Both the position numbers and the translations under genes were made by a program. 64,000 bases of DNA from Ignavibacteria bacterium UBA7675 (GTDB taxonomy: Bacteria > Bacteroidota > Ignavibacteria > Kapaibacteriales > UB7675): assembly GCA_002483085.1 (NCBI GenBank), contig DLHF01000044.1:61803-125802 (forward strand), given 5' to 3'. The notes under the pieces were generated by a model. The model was not told the origin of the DNA. It searched no databases and saw only the letters and a program-made list of their open reading frames with translations. The first letter of the stretch is position 1, and each line of letters starts with the position of its first letter. This document shows positions 27,172-36,620 of this stretch, one piece after another.

Positions 27172-28407
27172 TTACTCGTACCTTAGTGTTTCTATTGGGT
27201 CCAACCGCGAAGCTCGCCATGCTGGATACGCCCCAAAGATCACACCTATCAGCGTACAGAATACAAGGCTGACTATAATATTTTCTATGGGAATAATTAC
27301 ACCTGTTTCCATGAGGGCGCTTATAGCAGTGCCGCCGAGCATGCCAAGCGCAATGCCAAATGAGCAGCCGAGAAGACAGAGTGCAACAGCTTCCAGGATA
27401 AACTGCGTGAGAATAGTGCTTTTTCGTGCGCCCAGCGCCTTGCGAACACCAATCTCGCGCGTGCGCTCTTTTACCGATACAAGCATCATATTGATAATGC
27501 CGATTCCGGCAGCCAGCAGAGCAATGCCCCCGATGATATAACCAAAAATATTTAGATAAACAGTAAACCCTTCAAACTGATCGGTGAGAGTTTCGTTGGT
27601 GATAATCTCGAAGTCGTTTTCGATGCCCGGTTGCACATTGCGTAGCACGCGTAGCAGCCCGATGGACTGGTCCAATGTATTTGTGTAATCAGCTTGGCTT
27701 AGTGCCTTGACATCGAGTGTTACGGATCGGTCATTCTCATCGGCAAAAGCGCGCATATAATAGGAGATAGGAACGACGACGAGATTGTCCATGCTTTCGC
27801 CAAAAGTCGAGCCTTTGGGTGTCATCACACCTACGACTTGGAAGCGCTGCGAGCGTATGACCACGTCTTGTCCCACTGGATTACTCTGCTGAAAGAGTTT
27901 TACAGCTACATCTTTGCCGAGCACAGTCACCTTGCGTCCGAGCATAATATCCTCTTCCGAAATAGGTCGCCCTTGCTCAATACTACGAGTGTTGAGTTCA
28001 AAATAGGGATAGTCGCCTCCCATGATGAGTACAGCAGGGTCGGTCTCCATATTGCCGGATTTTATTACTTCGCCGCGCAGCGCATTAGTAATACTAATGC
28101 CGTCTGTGTACGATTCCATTTTTTCTTTAAACATCGTAGCCTGCCGATAGGTAAGAGGTTTGCGCTTATTGAAGCGCATCCAGTCTTCTTCGCTTACATG
28201 CATATGCGGTAGGCGGTCGATGGTAAACGTGTTGGCGCCAAGGGATGCGAGCTGCGTAGATACCGATGAGTTCAGCGATTCCACGATAGAACCGGAGCCG
28301 ATAATCGCAAAGACACCAATGGCGATGCTTACAAGCGTAAGCGTAGAGCGCAGCTTGTTGGCTGTAACAGCCTCGAACGCCATGACAATGCTTGTAAATA
28401 TACTCAT
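27172..28407 (-). CDS. MacB/FtsX-type ABC transporter permease (second permease)
   Basis: The 411-residue protein starts MSIFTSIVMAFEAVTANKLR, with the first membrane segment LTLVSIAIGVFAIIGSGSIV, a periplasmic core, and the C-terminal FtsX domain with ERTREIGVRKALGARKSTI and a last segment before a short basic tail. ATG 28407 is used; the open frame to 28590 overlaps the preceding permease and adds no family-like sequence. It lies 35 bases behind the first permease and in front of a strong terminator. It resembles the fourth permease more than the first, so the operon likely encodes heterodimeric pairs. Confidence 0.9.
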   Translation of the reverse strand: MSIFTSIVMAFEAVTANKLRSTLTLVSIAIGVFAIIGSGSIVESLNSSVSTQLASLGANTFTIDRLPHMHVSEEDWMRFNKRKPLTYRQATMFKEKMESYTDGISITNALRGEVIKSGNMETDPAVLIMGGDYPYFELNTRSIEQGRPISEEDIMLGRKVTVLGKDVAVKLFQQSNPVGQDVVIRSQRFQVVGVMTPKGSTFGESMDNLVVVPISYYMRAFADENDRSVTLDVKALSQADYTNTLDQSIGLLRVLRNVQPGIENDFEIITNETLTDQFEGFTVYLNIFGYIIGGIALLAAGIGIINMMLVSVKERTREIGVRKALGARKSTILTQFILEAVALCLLGCSFGIALGMLGGTAISALMETGVIIPIENIIVSLVFCTLIGVIFGAYPAWRASRLDPIETLRYE

Positions 28408-28442
28408 ACAATTTCCGAACAGTCGCAGAGAAAAATTTGGGA

Positions 28443-29684
28443 TTAGTCGAAACGCAACGCTGTCACCGGATCCATCTTTGAGGCGCGCAACGCAGGCAAG
28501 AAGCCCGCTACCACACCTACAAAAAGCGATACCAATGTTGCTGTTGCTAACAAATGAAGTGGTACAAACGACGGCAAAAAGGAGGCCCATTCAAACAGTG
28601 ATGTCACGCTAATCATCACTATTGAGCTCAGAGCAAGCGCTACGACAGCGCCCAACAAACACAGCGTAGCAGCTTCGACAAGGAACTGAAACAAAATGGA
28701 GCGCCTTGGTGCGCCAAGCGCTTTACGCACGCCAATTTCTTTGGTGCGTTCTGTCACCGCCACATACATAATATTTACAATGCCGATTACACCCACAATA
28801 AACGACAGCGCTGTAAGGCCGATGCCAGCAGCCCATACCGTAAGGCGAAACGTCGCGATCTGGTCGCGAAACTGCTGTGCTTCATTCATGCCAAAATCTG
28901 ATTTTTTATCCGGTGCTATATTTCGCACATTACGCATCACACCCATGGCTTCCGACCGCACATCTGCAAGCCGCTCTTCAGAGCCAGCTTTTAAGCCGAT
29001 AGTAAGCGATGTGCTGCTGCCGTAGATCGACAGAAACGACCGCAGTGGCATGTACAGTTCGTTGTCGACATCTTTGAAGATAAATGTCGCTCGCTTTTTC
29101 AACGTGCCCACGACTGTAAATGACCTGCCCTTAATCTTTATTGTTTTGCCAAGAGGGTCTTCGCGTGGGAACAGCGAGAGCGCAAGGGCATAGCCTATTA
29201 CAGCGGTATTCTGCCGATAGTGGTCTTCTACTGGCGACAGGAATCTGCCCGAAGTTACAGCATCGCCGAGCATGGCTGCGTAGCTGCTCGTCGTGCCAAT
29301 AATTATAATGTCTGTCACCTTATTGCCTTCTTTTTTTACTGTTTCACCTTGCTGCCTCGCCATCGGAGCAATAGTTTGGGGAGTTGTCATCAGGCTCTGG
29401 AGTTCTTCGGCCTGCTTCATTGTAATATCTTTGCGGTTGCGCATTTCGCTCCAGCGCACTTGGCCCGACCAGTCGAATTTATCGATGTAGATCACATCAT
29501 TGCCAAACAAGCTGATCGTGTCGTTCATCGCTTTGTCTAGCCCCTGAAGCAGCCAGCCCATAATCACGACAACAAAGATGCCGACCACAACGCCGAGAGT
29601 AGTAAGAATGGTGCGTAGCAAGTTCGTGCGCAGAGCGCCGATAGCGATGCGTACTCCTTCGAATGCTTGTGCGAGAAGCGCCAT
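28443..29684 (-). CDS. MacB/FtsX-type ABC transporter permease (first permease)
   Basis: A 413-residue MacB-like permease without ATPase domain: first membrane segment TTLGVVVGIFVVVIMGWLLQ, periplasmic core with DVIYIDKFDWSGQVRW, FtsX domain with ERTKEIGVRKALGAPRRSI, and final membrane segments ending LPALRASKMDPVTALRFD. It begins 18 bases behind the ATPase gene, so coupling with that subunit is likely. It is paralogous to the third permease. Confidence 0.91.
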   Translation of the reverse strand: MALLAQAFEGVRIAIGALRTNLLRTILTTLGVVVGIFVVVIMGWLLQGLDKAMNDTISLFGNDVIYIDKFDWSGQVRWSEMRNRKDITMKQAEELQSLMTTPQTIAPMARQQGETVKKEGNKVTDIIIIGTTSSYAAMLGDAVTSGRFLSPVEDHYRQNTAVIGYALALSLFPREDPLGKTIKIKGRSFTVVGTLKKRATFIFKDVDNELYMPLRSFLSIYGSSTSLTIGLKAGSEERLADVRSEAMGVMRNVRNIAPDKKSDFGMNEAQQFRDQIATFRLTVWAAGIGLTALSFIVGVIGIVNIMYVAVTERTKEIGVRKALGAPRRSILFQFLVEAATLCLLGAVVALALSSIVMISVTSLFEWASFLPSFVPLHLLATATLVSLFVGVVAGFLPALRASKMDPVTALRFD

Positions 29685-29702
29685 ACAGTCTGTCCAAATA
29701 TA

Positions 29703-30428
29703 TTAAGTCGATGCCACAGATGGGCCGGAGTAAACGGGATTGGGATTGACAGCGTCGGACTCTACTAATCCGTCGCGTAGGCGCAGTATCCTATGTGCGT
29801 GCTGGGCAATGTCTGGCTCGTGCGTCACCAGAATAATCGTATTGCCGCTTGTCCACAGGTCGTGGAAAAGCTGCATGATCTCATTACCGGTTTTTGTATC
29901 GAGGTTTCCCGTTGGTTCATCCGCTAGAATAATCGACGGAGATGTAACAAGCGCACGGGCTACGGCTACACGCTGGCGCTGCCCGCCCGACAGCTCATTG
30001 GGCTTGTGATGCATCCTGTCCTGCAATCCTACATTTGTAAGCGATTGCTCTGCGCGCTTACGGCGTTCATCGGAGCTCACACCTGCGTAGATGAGCGGAA
30101 GCTCTACGTTCTTCAGCGCCGAATAGCGCGGGAGTAGATTAAAAGTCTGGAATACAAAACCAATTTCGCGATTGCGAATTGCAGCTAGGTCGTTGTCGTC
30201 CATCTGGTTGACATCTTCGCCCTTAAACCGGTATATACCGCTGGTCGGTGTGTCTAAACATCCGAGAATATTCATGAGTGTCGATTTGCCCGAACCCGAT
30301 GGGCCCATAATTGCAATGTAGTCGTTTTGCCTGATCTGGAGCGAAACATCGCGAAGTGCATATACTGGTTCTCCACCCATGTGATATATTTTCGCAATGT
30401 TCTTGATGTCAATAATTACGTCCTTCAT
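29703..30428 (-). CDS. ABC transporter ATP-binding protein (MacB/LolD type)
   Basis: The product of 241 residues has Walker A GPSGSGKST, Q-loop FVFQTFNLLP, signature LSGGQRQRVAVARAL, Walker B IILADEPTGNLD and H-loop VTHEPD. The sequence matches the MacB/LolD/FtsE group, whose ATPases drive mechanotransmission rather than substrate passage through the membrane. It is the only ATPase in a locus with four permeases. ATG 30428 is preferred; ATG 30443 would add five residues. It lies between the adaptor gene and the first permease. Confidence 0.94.
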   Translation of the reverse strand: MKDVIIDIKNIAKIYHMGGEPVYALRDVSLQIRQNDYIAIMGPSGSGKSTLMNILGCLDTPTSGIYRFKGEDVNQMDDNDLAAIRNREIGFVFQTFNLLPRYSALKNVELPLIYAGVSSDERRKRAEQSLTNVGLQDRMHHKPNELSGGQRQRVAVARALVTSPSIILADEPTGNLDTKTGNEIMQLFHDLWTSGNTIILVTHEPDIAQHAHRILRLRDGLVESDAVNPNPVYSGPSVAST

Positions 30429-30482
30429 AGTGCTCGTTCTCATAGATACTGGCTGGCCGCCGTTGTGAAAAAGTTATCGTGC

Positions 30483-31754
30483 TTATTTCTCTGCCGTTTT
30501 GCGGCCTGCCGACGTAGAATTAACTTTGATAGGCGTATTGTTTTCGAGCTCCTTGGTAATAGCTTGGAAACTGCCTGTAATTACAGGTGTTCCTTCGCTC
30601 AGCCCCGACTCTATTTCGATATAGCCATTGTCGCTGATACCAGTGGTGACAGGCACCATACTGGCTTTGCCGTTGTTGTTGATAAACACTACCGAGGAGA
30701 GTTTCTTTTTTGCACCTGTTGGCAAAGACGCGTCGTTGGTTGTCTGTTTTTGCTCTTTGTCCTCTGCGGGGTTGCGTACTGTTACAGCCTGAAGCGGTAC
30801 AGCCAGCACATTCAGCCGTGTGTCTGTTTCAATATCGGCGCTGCCACTCATACCGGGGCGTAAGCGTCCGTCCAAGTCAATAAGACGCACGCGTACTTCA
30901 AAGTTCACCACTTCGTCCTGCGTACCGAGGCTACTTGTTTTTGCAGCATTTCCTATCTGGTACACGATACCATTAAATTTTCGCTTGGGGAACGCATCGA
31001 TTTCCACGCGTGCTGTATCGCCGATGCTGATAAGCACAACGTCGTTTTCATCAACATCTACCAAGGCGTTCATCACATTGAGATCGGAAATACGCATGAT
31101 TTCCGTACCCTGCATTTGTGCCGTTCCCACAACCTTTTCGCCTTCTTCAATAAAGAGCGATGTTACAATGCCGTCGATTGGTGCATAGATGCTTGTGCGG
31201 CCTGCTTGCACTTGCACTTGGCTAAATACTGCGCGCGCTTGCTCGTAATTCTTCGTGCTGGCATCGTACATAGCTTTGCGCTGATTCACATTGGCTTGTG
31301 CCTGCTCTAGCTCTTCTTGCGATGCGTATTTTTTCTGGTAGAGCGACTTGATGCGGTCGAGATTTTCCTGAGCGCGGTCGAGCTCTGATTTAGCCCCGGC
31401 AATATTTGCACTTGCCGCCTCTGTTGCTGCTTTGTTCTGTGCGAGTTGCGTTTCTACAATGTCGGGTTTTATACGCACAATCAGTTGTCCCTTATGCACG
31501 GTGTCGCCTTCTTTAACGCCGAGGAACACAATTTCACCACTTGTTTCCGAAGATATTTTCACCTGCGTTTCCGGCTGGATTTTACCCGTCGCGGAAACAG
31601 TCTGCGTAATAGTTCTCTTGCCTACATTTTCTACTGTTACTACAACTGCATTATCGCGCTTGCCGAAAATTAGGGCAACAGCGACTGCGCCTACAAGAAT
31701 GACTCCGATGACGATGAGAGTAATAACAGGGGTTCTAGATTTTTTCTTAGCCAT
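30483..31754 (-). CDS. Periplasmic adaptor (membrane fusion) protein, MacA/HlyD type
   Basis: The 423-residue protein has a cytoplasmic N-terminal MAKKKSR, one membrane anchor (VITLIVIGVILVGAVAVALIF), a lipoyl-like half (GEIVFLGVKEGDTVHKGQ), an alpha-hairpin coiled coil (about residues 100-190), the second lipoyl half (GRTSIYAPIDGIVT), and beta-barrel and membrane-proximal domains (GRLRPGMSGSADIET). This is the adaptor that bridges a MacB-type permease and TolC. A charged Gln/Lys-rich insertion lies near residue 335. It stands between tolC and the ATPase gene. Confidence 0.93.
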   Translation of the reverse strand: MAKKKSRTPVITLIVIGVILVGAVAVALIFGKRDNAVVVTVENVGKRTITQTVSATGKIQPETQVKISSETSGEIVFLGVKEGDTVHKGQLIVRIKPDIVETQLAQNKAATEAASANIAGAKSELDRAQENLDRIKSLYQKKYASQEELEQAQANVNQRKAMYDASTKNYEQARAVFSQVQVQAGRTSIYAPIDGIVTSLFIEEGEKVVGTAQMQGTEIMRISDLNVMNALVDVDENDVVLISIGDTARVEIDAFPKRKFNGIVYQIGNAAKTSSLGTQDEVVNFEVRVRLIDLDGRLRPGMSGSADIETDTRLNVLAVPLQAVTVRNPAEDKEQKQTTNDASLPTGAKKKLSSVVFINNNGKASMVPVTTGISDNGYIEIESGLSEGTPVITGSFQAITKELENNTPIKVNSTSAGRKTAEK

Positions 31755-31807
31755 AGTACTGATCTGAAAATTGTTCTCAATATTTTTTCATCTATTCTGT
31801 TGCTCTT

Positions 31808-33175
31808 TTATCTGTCGAGCGTACCCATGCTAAACTCTACCTGATAGCGTGCTGCGAGGTAGTTGTACACGGCATTGATGCGATTAATTTTCGTATTTAC
31901 AAACTGAGCGTTCGCTGTCGAATAGTCGAGGATATTTGCAGCTCCTACGCGAAATCGCTCGCTGGCGCTGAGGAAGTTCTGCTCGGCAGATATCAACGAG
32001 CGCTGTGTAATTTCCAGCTCTTTTTCGGCAGCCTCAAGATTGAGGAATGCTTGCTGTACTTCCGAGGCAATTCTCTGGCGCAATTGCCCCTGTTCGATTG
32101 TGCTTTTCTGATACTCTGCTGCTGCTACTTCCGATTGGTAATTCGTTCGGAAGTTGTCGAAAATTGGCAAGCTGAGATTAAGGGCAATAAACGAACGCCC
32201 GTACTGGCCGAAATTATTAAACTCGGTGTTGCCCCATGTCCAGCCGCCTGAAGCATTGATCGTAGGGAAATAGCCGCTATGCGATGCGGTAAGTCCTGAT
32301 TCGGCTGCTTCGAGGCGTTTGGTGCCTGCTCGCAAATCGAGCCTGTTTTCATAGGCGCGTGCTACGGCTATATCGAACGAACTGATGCGCGAGCGGAATT
32401 CTGCGATGTCGCCAGCGGTCAGCGTGTCTGGAATATCCGACGACTTAAATTCTGCGGGGGTACCAGGGTTCAGGCCAAGTGTCGTGAGTAAATTGCTTTT
32501 AGCAATACTGAACTGGTTTTCTGCTTGTACTTCAGAAAGCTCCTTGGCGCCGATGTCTGCTTCTTGAGTATAGACACTTGCCACAGATAGGCGGCCTACT
32601 TCATACTGTGCTTTGATGCGTTCCAGCTCCTGCCGGGCCAGGGTAATATCTTCTTTGTGTGTCTGCACAATTTGCTGGTTTCGCAGTACGGTAAGGTACT
32701 GGCCACGCACCGTTGCCAGAACATTTGAGCGCGTGTGCTGTATGGTATTGTCTGTAGCAGCAAAACTCGCTTTGGCCTGATTGTAGTTTGCTTCGCGGGC
32801 GAACCCGTTGAAGATCACTATGCTGGCAACTGCATCCATCGAATAGGAGTTTGGCGGAGTCGGAACAGGATTGGGAATGATCTGGCCATTGACATTGATC
32901 GTATTGGCGTCATCGTTCAGCCTGCGCTGATATCCCATGTTGAAATTAACAGATGGCAAAAATGAGCCAAATGCCTGTGTTACATTTGCCTTTGCAGGGA
33001 GAAGATTTGTCTCGGCGCTTTTGATGTCGAGATTATTCTCATCGGCCAGCCGAAGGCTTTCCTCAAGAGTAAACACGCGTGGGCCACCGGGCTGCTGGGC
33101 GTATAATCCTGTGGAAAAGCAAAGTGCTGCGAGCAGGGCTGAAGCCGACCGAAGGACAGATCCGAAAGTAGTCAT
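31808..33175 (-). CDS. tolC: TolC-family outer-membrane efflux protein
   Basis: The 455-residue protein has a signal peptide (ending STGLYAQ near residue 27) and two repeated outer-membrane-efflux halves, each with long helices and strands; TLEESLRLADENNLDIKSAE opens the first and conserved LSLPIFDNFRT lies in the second. TolC trimers form the exit duct of tripartite pumps. It heads the minus-strand operon tolC, adaptor, ATPase, permease, permease. It is divergent from the nuclease gene at 33358, with 182 bases between them. Confidence 0.93.
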   Translation of the reverse strand: MTTFGSVLRSASALLAALCFSTGLYAQQPGGPRVFTLEESLRLADENNLDIKSAETNLLPAKANVTQAFGSFLPSVNFNMGYQRRLNDDANTINVNGQIIPNPVPTPPNSYSMDAVASIVIFNGFAREANYNQAKASFAATDNTIQHTRSNVLATVRGQYLTVLRNQQIVQTHKEDITLARQELERIKAQYEVGRLSVASVYTQEADIGAKELSEVQAENQFSIAKSNLLTTLGLNPGTPAEFKSSDIPDTLTAGDIAEFRSRISSFDIAVARAYENRLDLRAGTKRLEAAESGLTASHSGYFPTINASGGWTWGNTEFNNFGQYGRSFIALNLSLPIFDNFRTNYQSEVAAAEYQKSTIEQGQLRQRIASEVQQAFLNLEAAEKELEITQRSLISAEQNFLSASERFRVGAANILDYSTANAQFVNTKINRINAVYNYLAARYQVEFSMGTLDR

Positions 33176-33357
33176 AGGGCGTAGATTCTGTGTTGAAAAT
33201 AGAGCGGATCGTTCCGAAAAAACTGGTTTCCTTAACGCACCGTTGTTGGTTTTGTTGCAGGCGCTTTAGATGCTTTCTAAAAATATTAGCGCCGTTTCAG
33301 GCATTTTTTGTAGAATTGAGCAATGGATGTCCGCAAATTTTGCAAAGGTTTATCCTC

Positions 33358-35031
33358 ATGCGTTTCTACAGATTCTTACCGTTCCTCGCGCTGCTTTTCT
33401 GCTCTGCTCCTGCGATATATGCTTATACAACAACGGATTCCGACGATATTACTTCGGCTGCCGATTCCGTGTGGTTTGGGCGTATTGCAACTGCTACAGC
33501 CGCTACAGATACTATCTGGATAAAAGCTGCTTCCGGCCATCCACTTATTCTTCTGTCGGCGCGTATTATAGCCCGCCACGGCGATTTTTCTATTCTTTCT
33601 GCTCCCGCTTTCCCTGCTTTGGTGACAGATTCTGTAGCCGTTGTTGTTCGCTATAGCTCTCGCCACAATGTGCGCAGAGATGGCGTGTTGTTCCTTCGGG
33701 TGGATGATCCGTCGCAATATTCGATAGCTGTGCGGCTGGCTGGCGAATCGTTCTACACCGATCCGGCCTATGATTTTACCGATAATTTACAGGGCAAGCT
33801 GCTGGTAGACGCTCTCCATAGCTATGTGCAGGGGCATACGGCTCTTACGTACAACCAAGCGCGCGACCAGATGTTTGGCACCATCGACAAACGACCAGGC
33901 GATACATTAGAGTGTCCGTATTCAGGCAAAAAGATTCTCGCGGTGAACAGAACTGAAGCGCAAAGCAAGAATTTTAACACTGAACACACGTGGCCGCAGA
34001 GCGTTGGCGCAGAGAACGAGCCGCCCAAAAGCGATATGTATCATTTGCGGGCTACCGATCTCACGATCAACGACAAGCGAGCAAATTATCCATTTGGCTA
34101 TGTGGTGTCGAATGTGTCCTACGAGCAGGGCGGTTCCCGGCTTGGCAAGGATGCAAATGGAGCAACGGTGTTCGAGGTGCGCGACCGCTACAAAGGCGAT
34201 GTTGCGCGGGGGATGTTTTACTTTGCTGTGTGCTACAGCAATCCGACGTCGTATCTCAATCAGCAGGAAGCTGCGCTGCGGCAGTGGAGTGCCATAGATA
34301 CCGTGGACGCTGAAGAAAGCACTCGTAATGCAGCTATTGCTCAATGGCAAAAGCGCCGGAATCCCTTTATCGACCATCCCGAGTTTATGGAGCGGATTTA
34401 CAGCTTGTCCGGCTCTGCCGATTTTCCCCGCATTGCCAATCCCGTAGCTGCCGATACTGTGTTGGTGCTGGAATTGTCATCGGGTCGCGACGAGTTGCCC
34501 GTGTTGTTCGGGAATTCAGGTACCGATACCGCGTTTGTCCGCAGTGTAGAAGTACAGCAATCGTCAGGTACGGCAAGCAATCTGGTTGTTGGTGTCGATT
34601 CTGTGCTGGCACCCGATGGTTTTGCCAGGATTACAGTAGCTCGCCCTGTTTCTGCTACCGCTTCGGATAGCATGAAAGTACTTGTGAAATTTGCTCAGGG
34701 CGTGCCGCAGAAAGTCGTTACTGTGCGGTTTGCCGGTGTGACCGCTGTAGAGGAAATAAGCAGGCGGGAAGGCGTGCTCCAGGCAGTTCCCAATCCGTTC
34801 CGGGAGGAAACAGTGATAGCAGTGCCTGCATTGCTGTCCTGTGCAGAGCCCGTAGTGCGAATTGTATCGCCGATAGGAAGCGAAGTGGAGAATATCCACG
34901 TTGCCGTGGAAAGGGGCGAGACGACGAAAGTTCATGTCCTACGGCTGTCCGCTGTAGCTTCTGGATTGTATTTCTGCCGGATTTACTGTGGCGACCGCGT
35001 GTTTGTTCTGCCGCTGTATCTGGCGCAATAA
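33358..35031 (+). CDS. Secreted endonuclease I family nuclease with T9SS sorting domain
   Basis: The 557-residue protein has a signal peptide (FLPFLALLFCSAPAIYA), an N-terminal beta domain, then the endonuclease I core: the metal/catalytic motif NTEHTWPQS followed by KSDMYHLRATDL, a His-metal-type nuclease seen in secreted bacterial DNases. Around residue 370 begins a beta domain with LVLELSSGRDELPVLFGNSG resembling a choice-of-anchor repeat. The C-terminus (VPNPFREETVIAV ... SGLYFCRIYCGD) is a T9SS type-A domain. ATG 33358 gives the signal peptide; upstream open sequence lacks it. A role in DNA scavenging or biofilm handling is inference. Confidence 0.88.
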   Translation: MRFYRFLPFLALLFCSAPAIYAYTTTDSDDITSAADSVWFGRIATATAATDTIWIKAASGHPLILLSARIIARHGDFSILSAPAFPALVTDSVAVVVRYSSRHNVRRDGVLFLRVDDPSQYSIAVRLAGESFYTDPAYDFTDNLQGKLLVDALHSYVQGHTALTYNQARDQMFGTIDKRPGDTLECPYSGKKILAVNRTEAQSKNFNTEHTWPQSVGAENEPPKSDMYHLRATDLTINDKRANYPFGYVVSNVSYEQGGSRLGKDANGATVFEVRDRYKGDVARGMFYFAVCYSNPTSYLNQQEAALRQWSAIDTVDAEESTRNAAIAQWQKRRNPFIDHPEFMERIYSLSGSADFPRIANPVAADTVLVLELSSGRDELPVLFGNSGTDTAFVRSVEVQQSSGTASNLVVGVDSVLAPDGFARITVARPVSATASDSMKVLVKFAQGVPQKVVTVRFAGVTAVEEISRREGVLQAVPNPFREETVIAVPALLSCAEPVVRIVSPIGSEVENIHVAVERGETTKVHVLRLSAVASGLYFCRIYCGDRVFVLPLYLAQ

Positions 35032-35038
35032 TGCAAGT

Positions 35039-35935
35039 ATGGTAGTGTTTTATACCGATCTTTTTACGGTGCCTCTACCCGACGGGCATAAGTTTCCTAT
35101 GCAGAAGTACCGCCTGTTGCGCGAATATCTTCTGGCCGAGGGAATTCTCGAAGAGCACGAGCTCCGCATTCCTATGCTTGCTACGCGTAGGGAACTGGCG
35201 CTTATCCACGCAACTGAGTACATCGATGCTTTTTGCTCCGGTACTATTGATGCCAAAGCCATACGGCGCATTGGCCTGCCGTGGAGCGAAGCCTTTGTAC
35301 AGCGGAGTCTGGCGTCGACAGGTGCCACCATCGGTGCAGCGCGTGTGGCAATGGAAAGCGGGTTCGGTGGCAATTTGGCTGGCGGTACACATCATGCTTT
35401 TACTTCTGCGGGCGAGGGCTTTTGTGTGTTCAACGATATCGCTGTTGCGATAGCTGTGCTGATGCAGGAAAAGGCTATACGGCGTGCGGCTATTATTGAT
35501 CTTGATGTACACCAAGGCAATGGCACAGCAGAAATCTTTAGCTCGGTGCCAGAAGTGTTCACGATCAGCCTGCACGGGGCGAATAATTATCCTTTTACCA
35601 AGGTGCCTTCTACTCGCGATGTAGCCCTGCCCGACCACTGCGGCGATGATGAATATCTCGAAGCTCTTCGCCGCGAACTACCAGCAGTGCAAGAGTTTGC
35701 ACCCGATATTGTTTTTTACCAAGGGGGTGTAGATGTTTTGCAGGAGGATGCGCTTGGCAGGCTTGCTCTTACCCACGAAGGAGTAATGGCGCGCGATGTG
35801 GAAGTGCTGTCGTTCGTTCAGTCGCTTGGTGTTCCACTTGTCGCTACGCTTGGCGGCGGCTATGCTCGTCCTATCAGCGCTACAGTGCGGGCTCATGCAG
35901 GTACGTACCGTGTTCTACGCAAATTTTATCCGTAG
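35039..35935 (+). CDS. Histone deacetylase-fold hydrolase (HDAC/AcuC family)
   Basis: The 298-residue protein carries the arginase/deacetylase-fold zinc site: GGTHHAFTSAGEGFCVFNDIAVAI with the His pair, the metal motif IDLDVHQGNGTAEIF, and the third ligand Asp in YQGGVDVLQEDALGR, with LGGGYAR near the end. Bacterial members remove acetyl or other acyl groups from proteins or small amines; the substrate cannot be read here. It begins 7 bases after the stop of the nuclease gene, so the two are probably co-transcribed. ATG 35039 is the family-like start; the longer frame overlaps the nuclease. Confidence 0.9.
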   Translation: MVVFYTDLFTVPLPDGHKFPMQKYRLLREYLLAEGILEEHELRIPMLATRRELALIHATEYIDAFCSGTIDAKAIRRIGLPWSEAFVQRSLASTGATIGAARVAMESGFGGNLAGGTHHAFTSAGEGFCVFNDIAVAIAVLMQEKAIRRAAIIDLDVHQGNGTAEIFSSVPEVFTISLHGANNYPFTKVPSTRDVALPDHCGDDEYLEALRRELPAVQEFAPDIVFYQGGVDVLQEDALGRLALTHEGVMARDVEVLSFVQSLGVPLVATLGGGYARPISATVRAHAGTYRVLRKFYP

Positions 35936-35977
35936 TCGCAGGAGACTGCTCTTATTTTCCCGTTGTAGAAAAGTGCT

Positions 35978-36213
35978 GTGGCACGGGCGTCGCTGTGGCG
36001 CGCGTTCGGTCGCTGTCACCGGTCGCACGATCCGCTTTGCGGTTGCCTGAAGGCCAGCCGCCAGTAGAAAAAACAGCACGCCTGTAAGCCTCGGATGCGC
36101 GGGGAACGCTTTGTGCCGTGGCATTTTGCCTTGCGACGGAGGATAGGCAAGCACGCGGCGGATGTGCTGCGCGGTGCGGAGACCAAGCGCCGTGCCGGAG
36201 GCAGAAGCGCCAC
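35978..36213 (-). repeat. Dispersed intergenic repeat, copy D (full, inverted)
   Basis: On the minus strand the order is as in copies B and F: GTGGCGCTTCTGCCTCCGG, GGTCTCCGCACCGCGCAGCA and CCGCCGCGTG on the left, then a spacer, then GTGCGACCGGTGACAGCGAC and GACGCCCGTGCCAC on the right. The spacer differs from those of copies B and F. Confidence 0.75.
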
Positions 36214-36244
36214 GATTTATGTGGCTTGTTCTGAACTTCAGGGT

Positions 36245-36274
36245 AAAAAAAAAGCGGATCGTGCAGACCCGCTT
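36245..36274 (-). terminator. Terminator after the unknown gene at 36297
   Basis: AAGCGG (36252-36257) pairs with CCGCTT (36269-36274). On the minus strand the stem is followed by a run of seven or more T (36251-36245). Confidence 0.75.
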
Positions 36275-36296
36275 CAGATGGCTCAACAAGAGCGTA

Positions 36297-36620
36297 TTAT
36301 TTTTTCTTGGACGTCAACTGATACACAATCTTGCGGAGTGTGTCGAACTGGAGATAGGGATAGAGCTGCTGAAGCTTCTCGATAGCCTCGCTTGTGCTCA
36401 TATCCTTACGGAACTCCTTAAACGACTTCCGGATATGATAATCGCGGATAGCCTTGTCGTTTAGCAGACCCTGTTCCTGAAGGGTTTGAAAAACATCATC
36501 GGAAACCAAATCACTCAACAGATTGACATTTGCAAGAGGATCTGTGTCAACCTTCTGGTCGGTTTGCATTGCGCGGCGTAGAGGGTAAACACCGCCCATT
36601 TGTGTCGAATTGGTATTCAT
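36297..36620 (-). CDS. Unrecognised 107-residue protein, probably cytoplasmic
   Basis: I do not recognise the family. The protein has a polar N-terminus (MNTNSTQMGGVYPLRRAM), then a helical region: VNLLSDLVSDDVFQTLQEQG, LNDKAIRDYHIRKSFKEFRK, SEAIEKLQQLYPYLQFDTLRKIVY, ending TSKKK. There is no signal peptide or membrane segment. ATG 36620 is preferred to an in-frame TTG two codons upstream. It has its own terminator and an unusually long upstream gap, so it is a single-gene unit. The helix-loop pattern could be a small DNA- or RNA-binding or adaptor protein, but this is only a guess. Confidence 0.7.
   Translation of the reverse strand: MNTNSTQMGGVYPLRRAMQTDQKVDTDPLANVNLLSDLVSDDVFQTLQEQGLLNDKAIRDYHIRKSFKEFRKDMSTSEAIEKLQQLYPYLQFDTLRKIVYQLTSKKK

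Larger units (their letters stand above)
35936..36296. other. 361-base gap holding repeat copy D and a terminator
   Basis: Most of the gap is repeat copy D (35978-36213). A minus-strand terminator for the gene at 36297 lies at 36245-36274. I see no gene. Confidence 0.7.
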
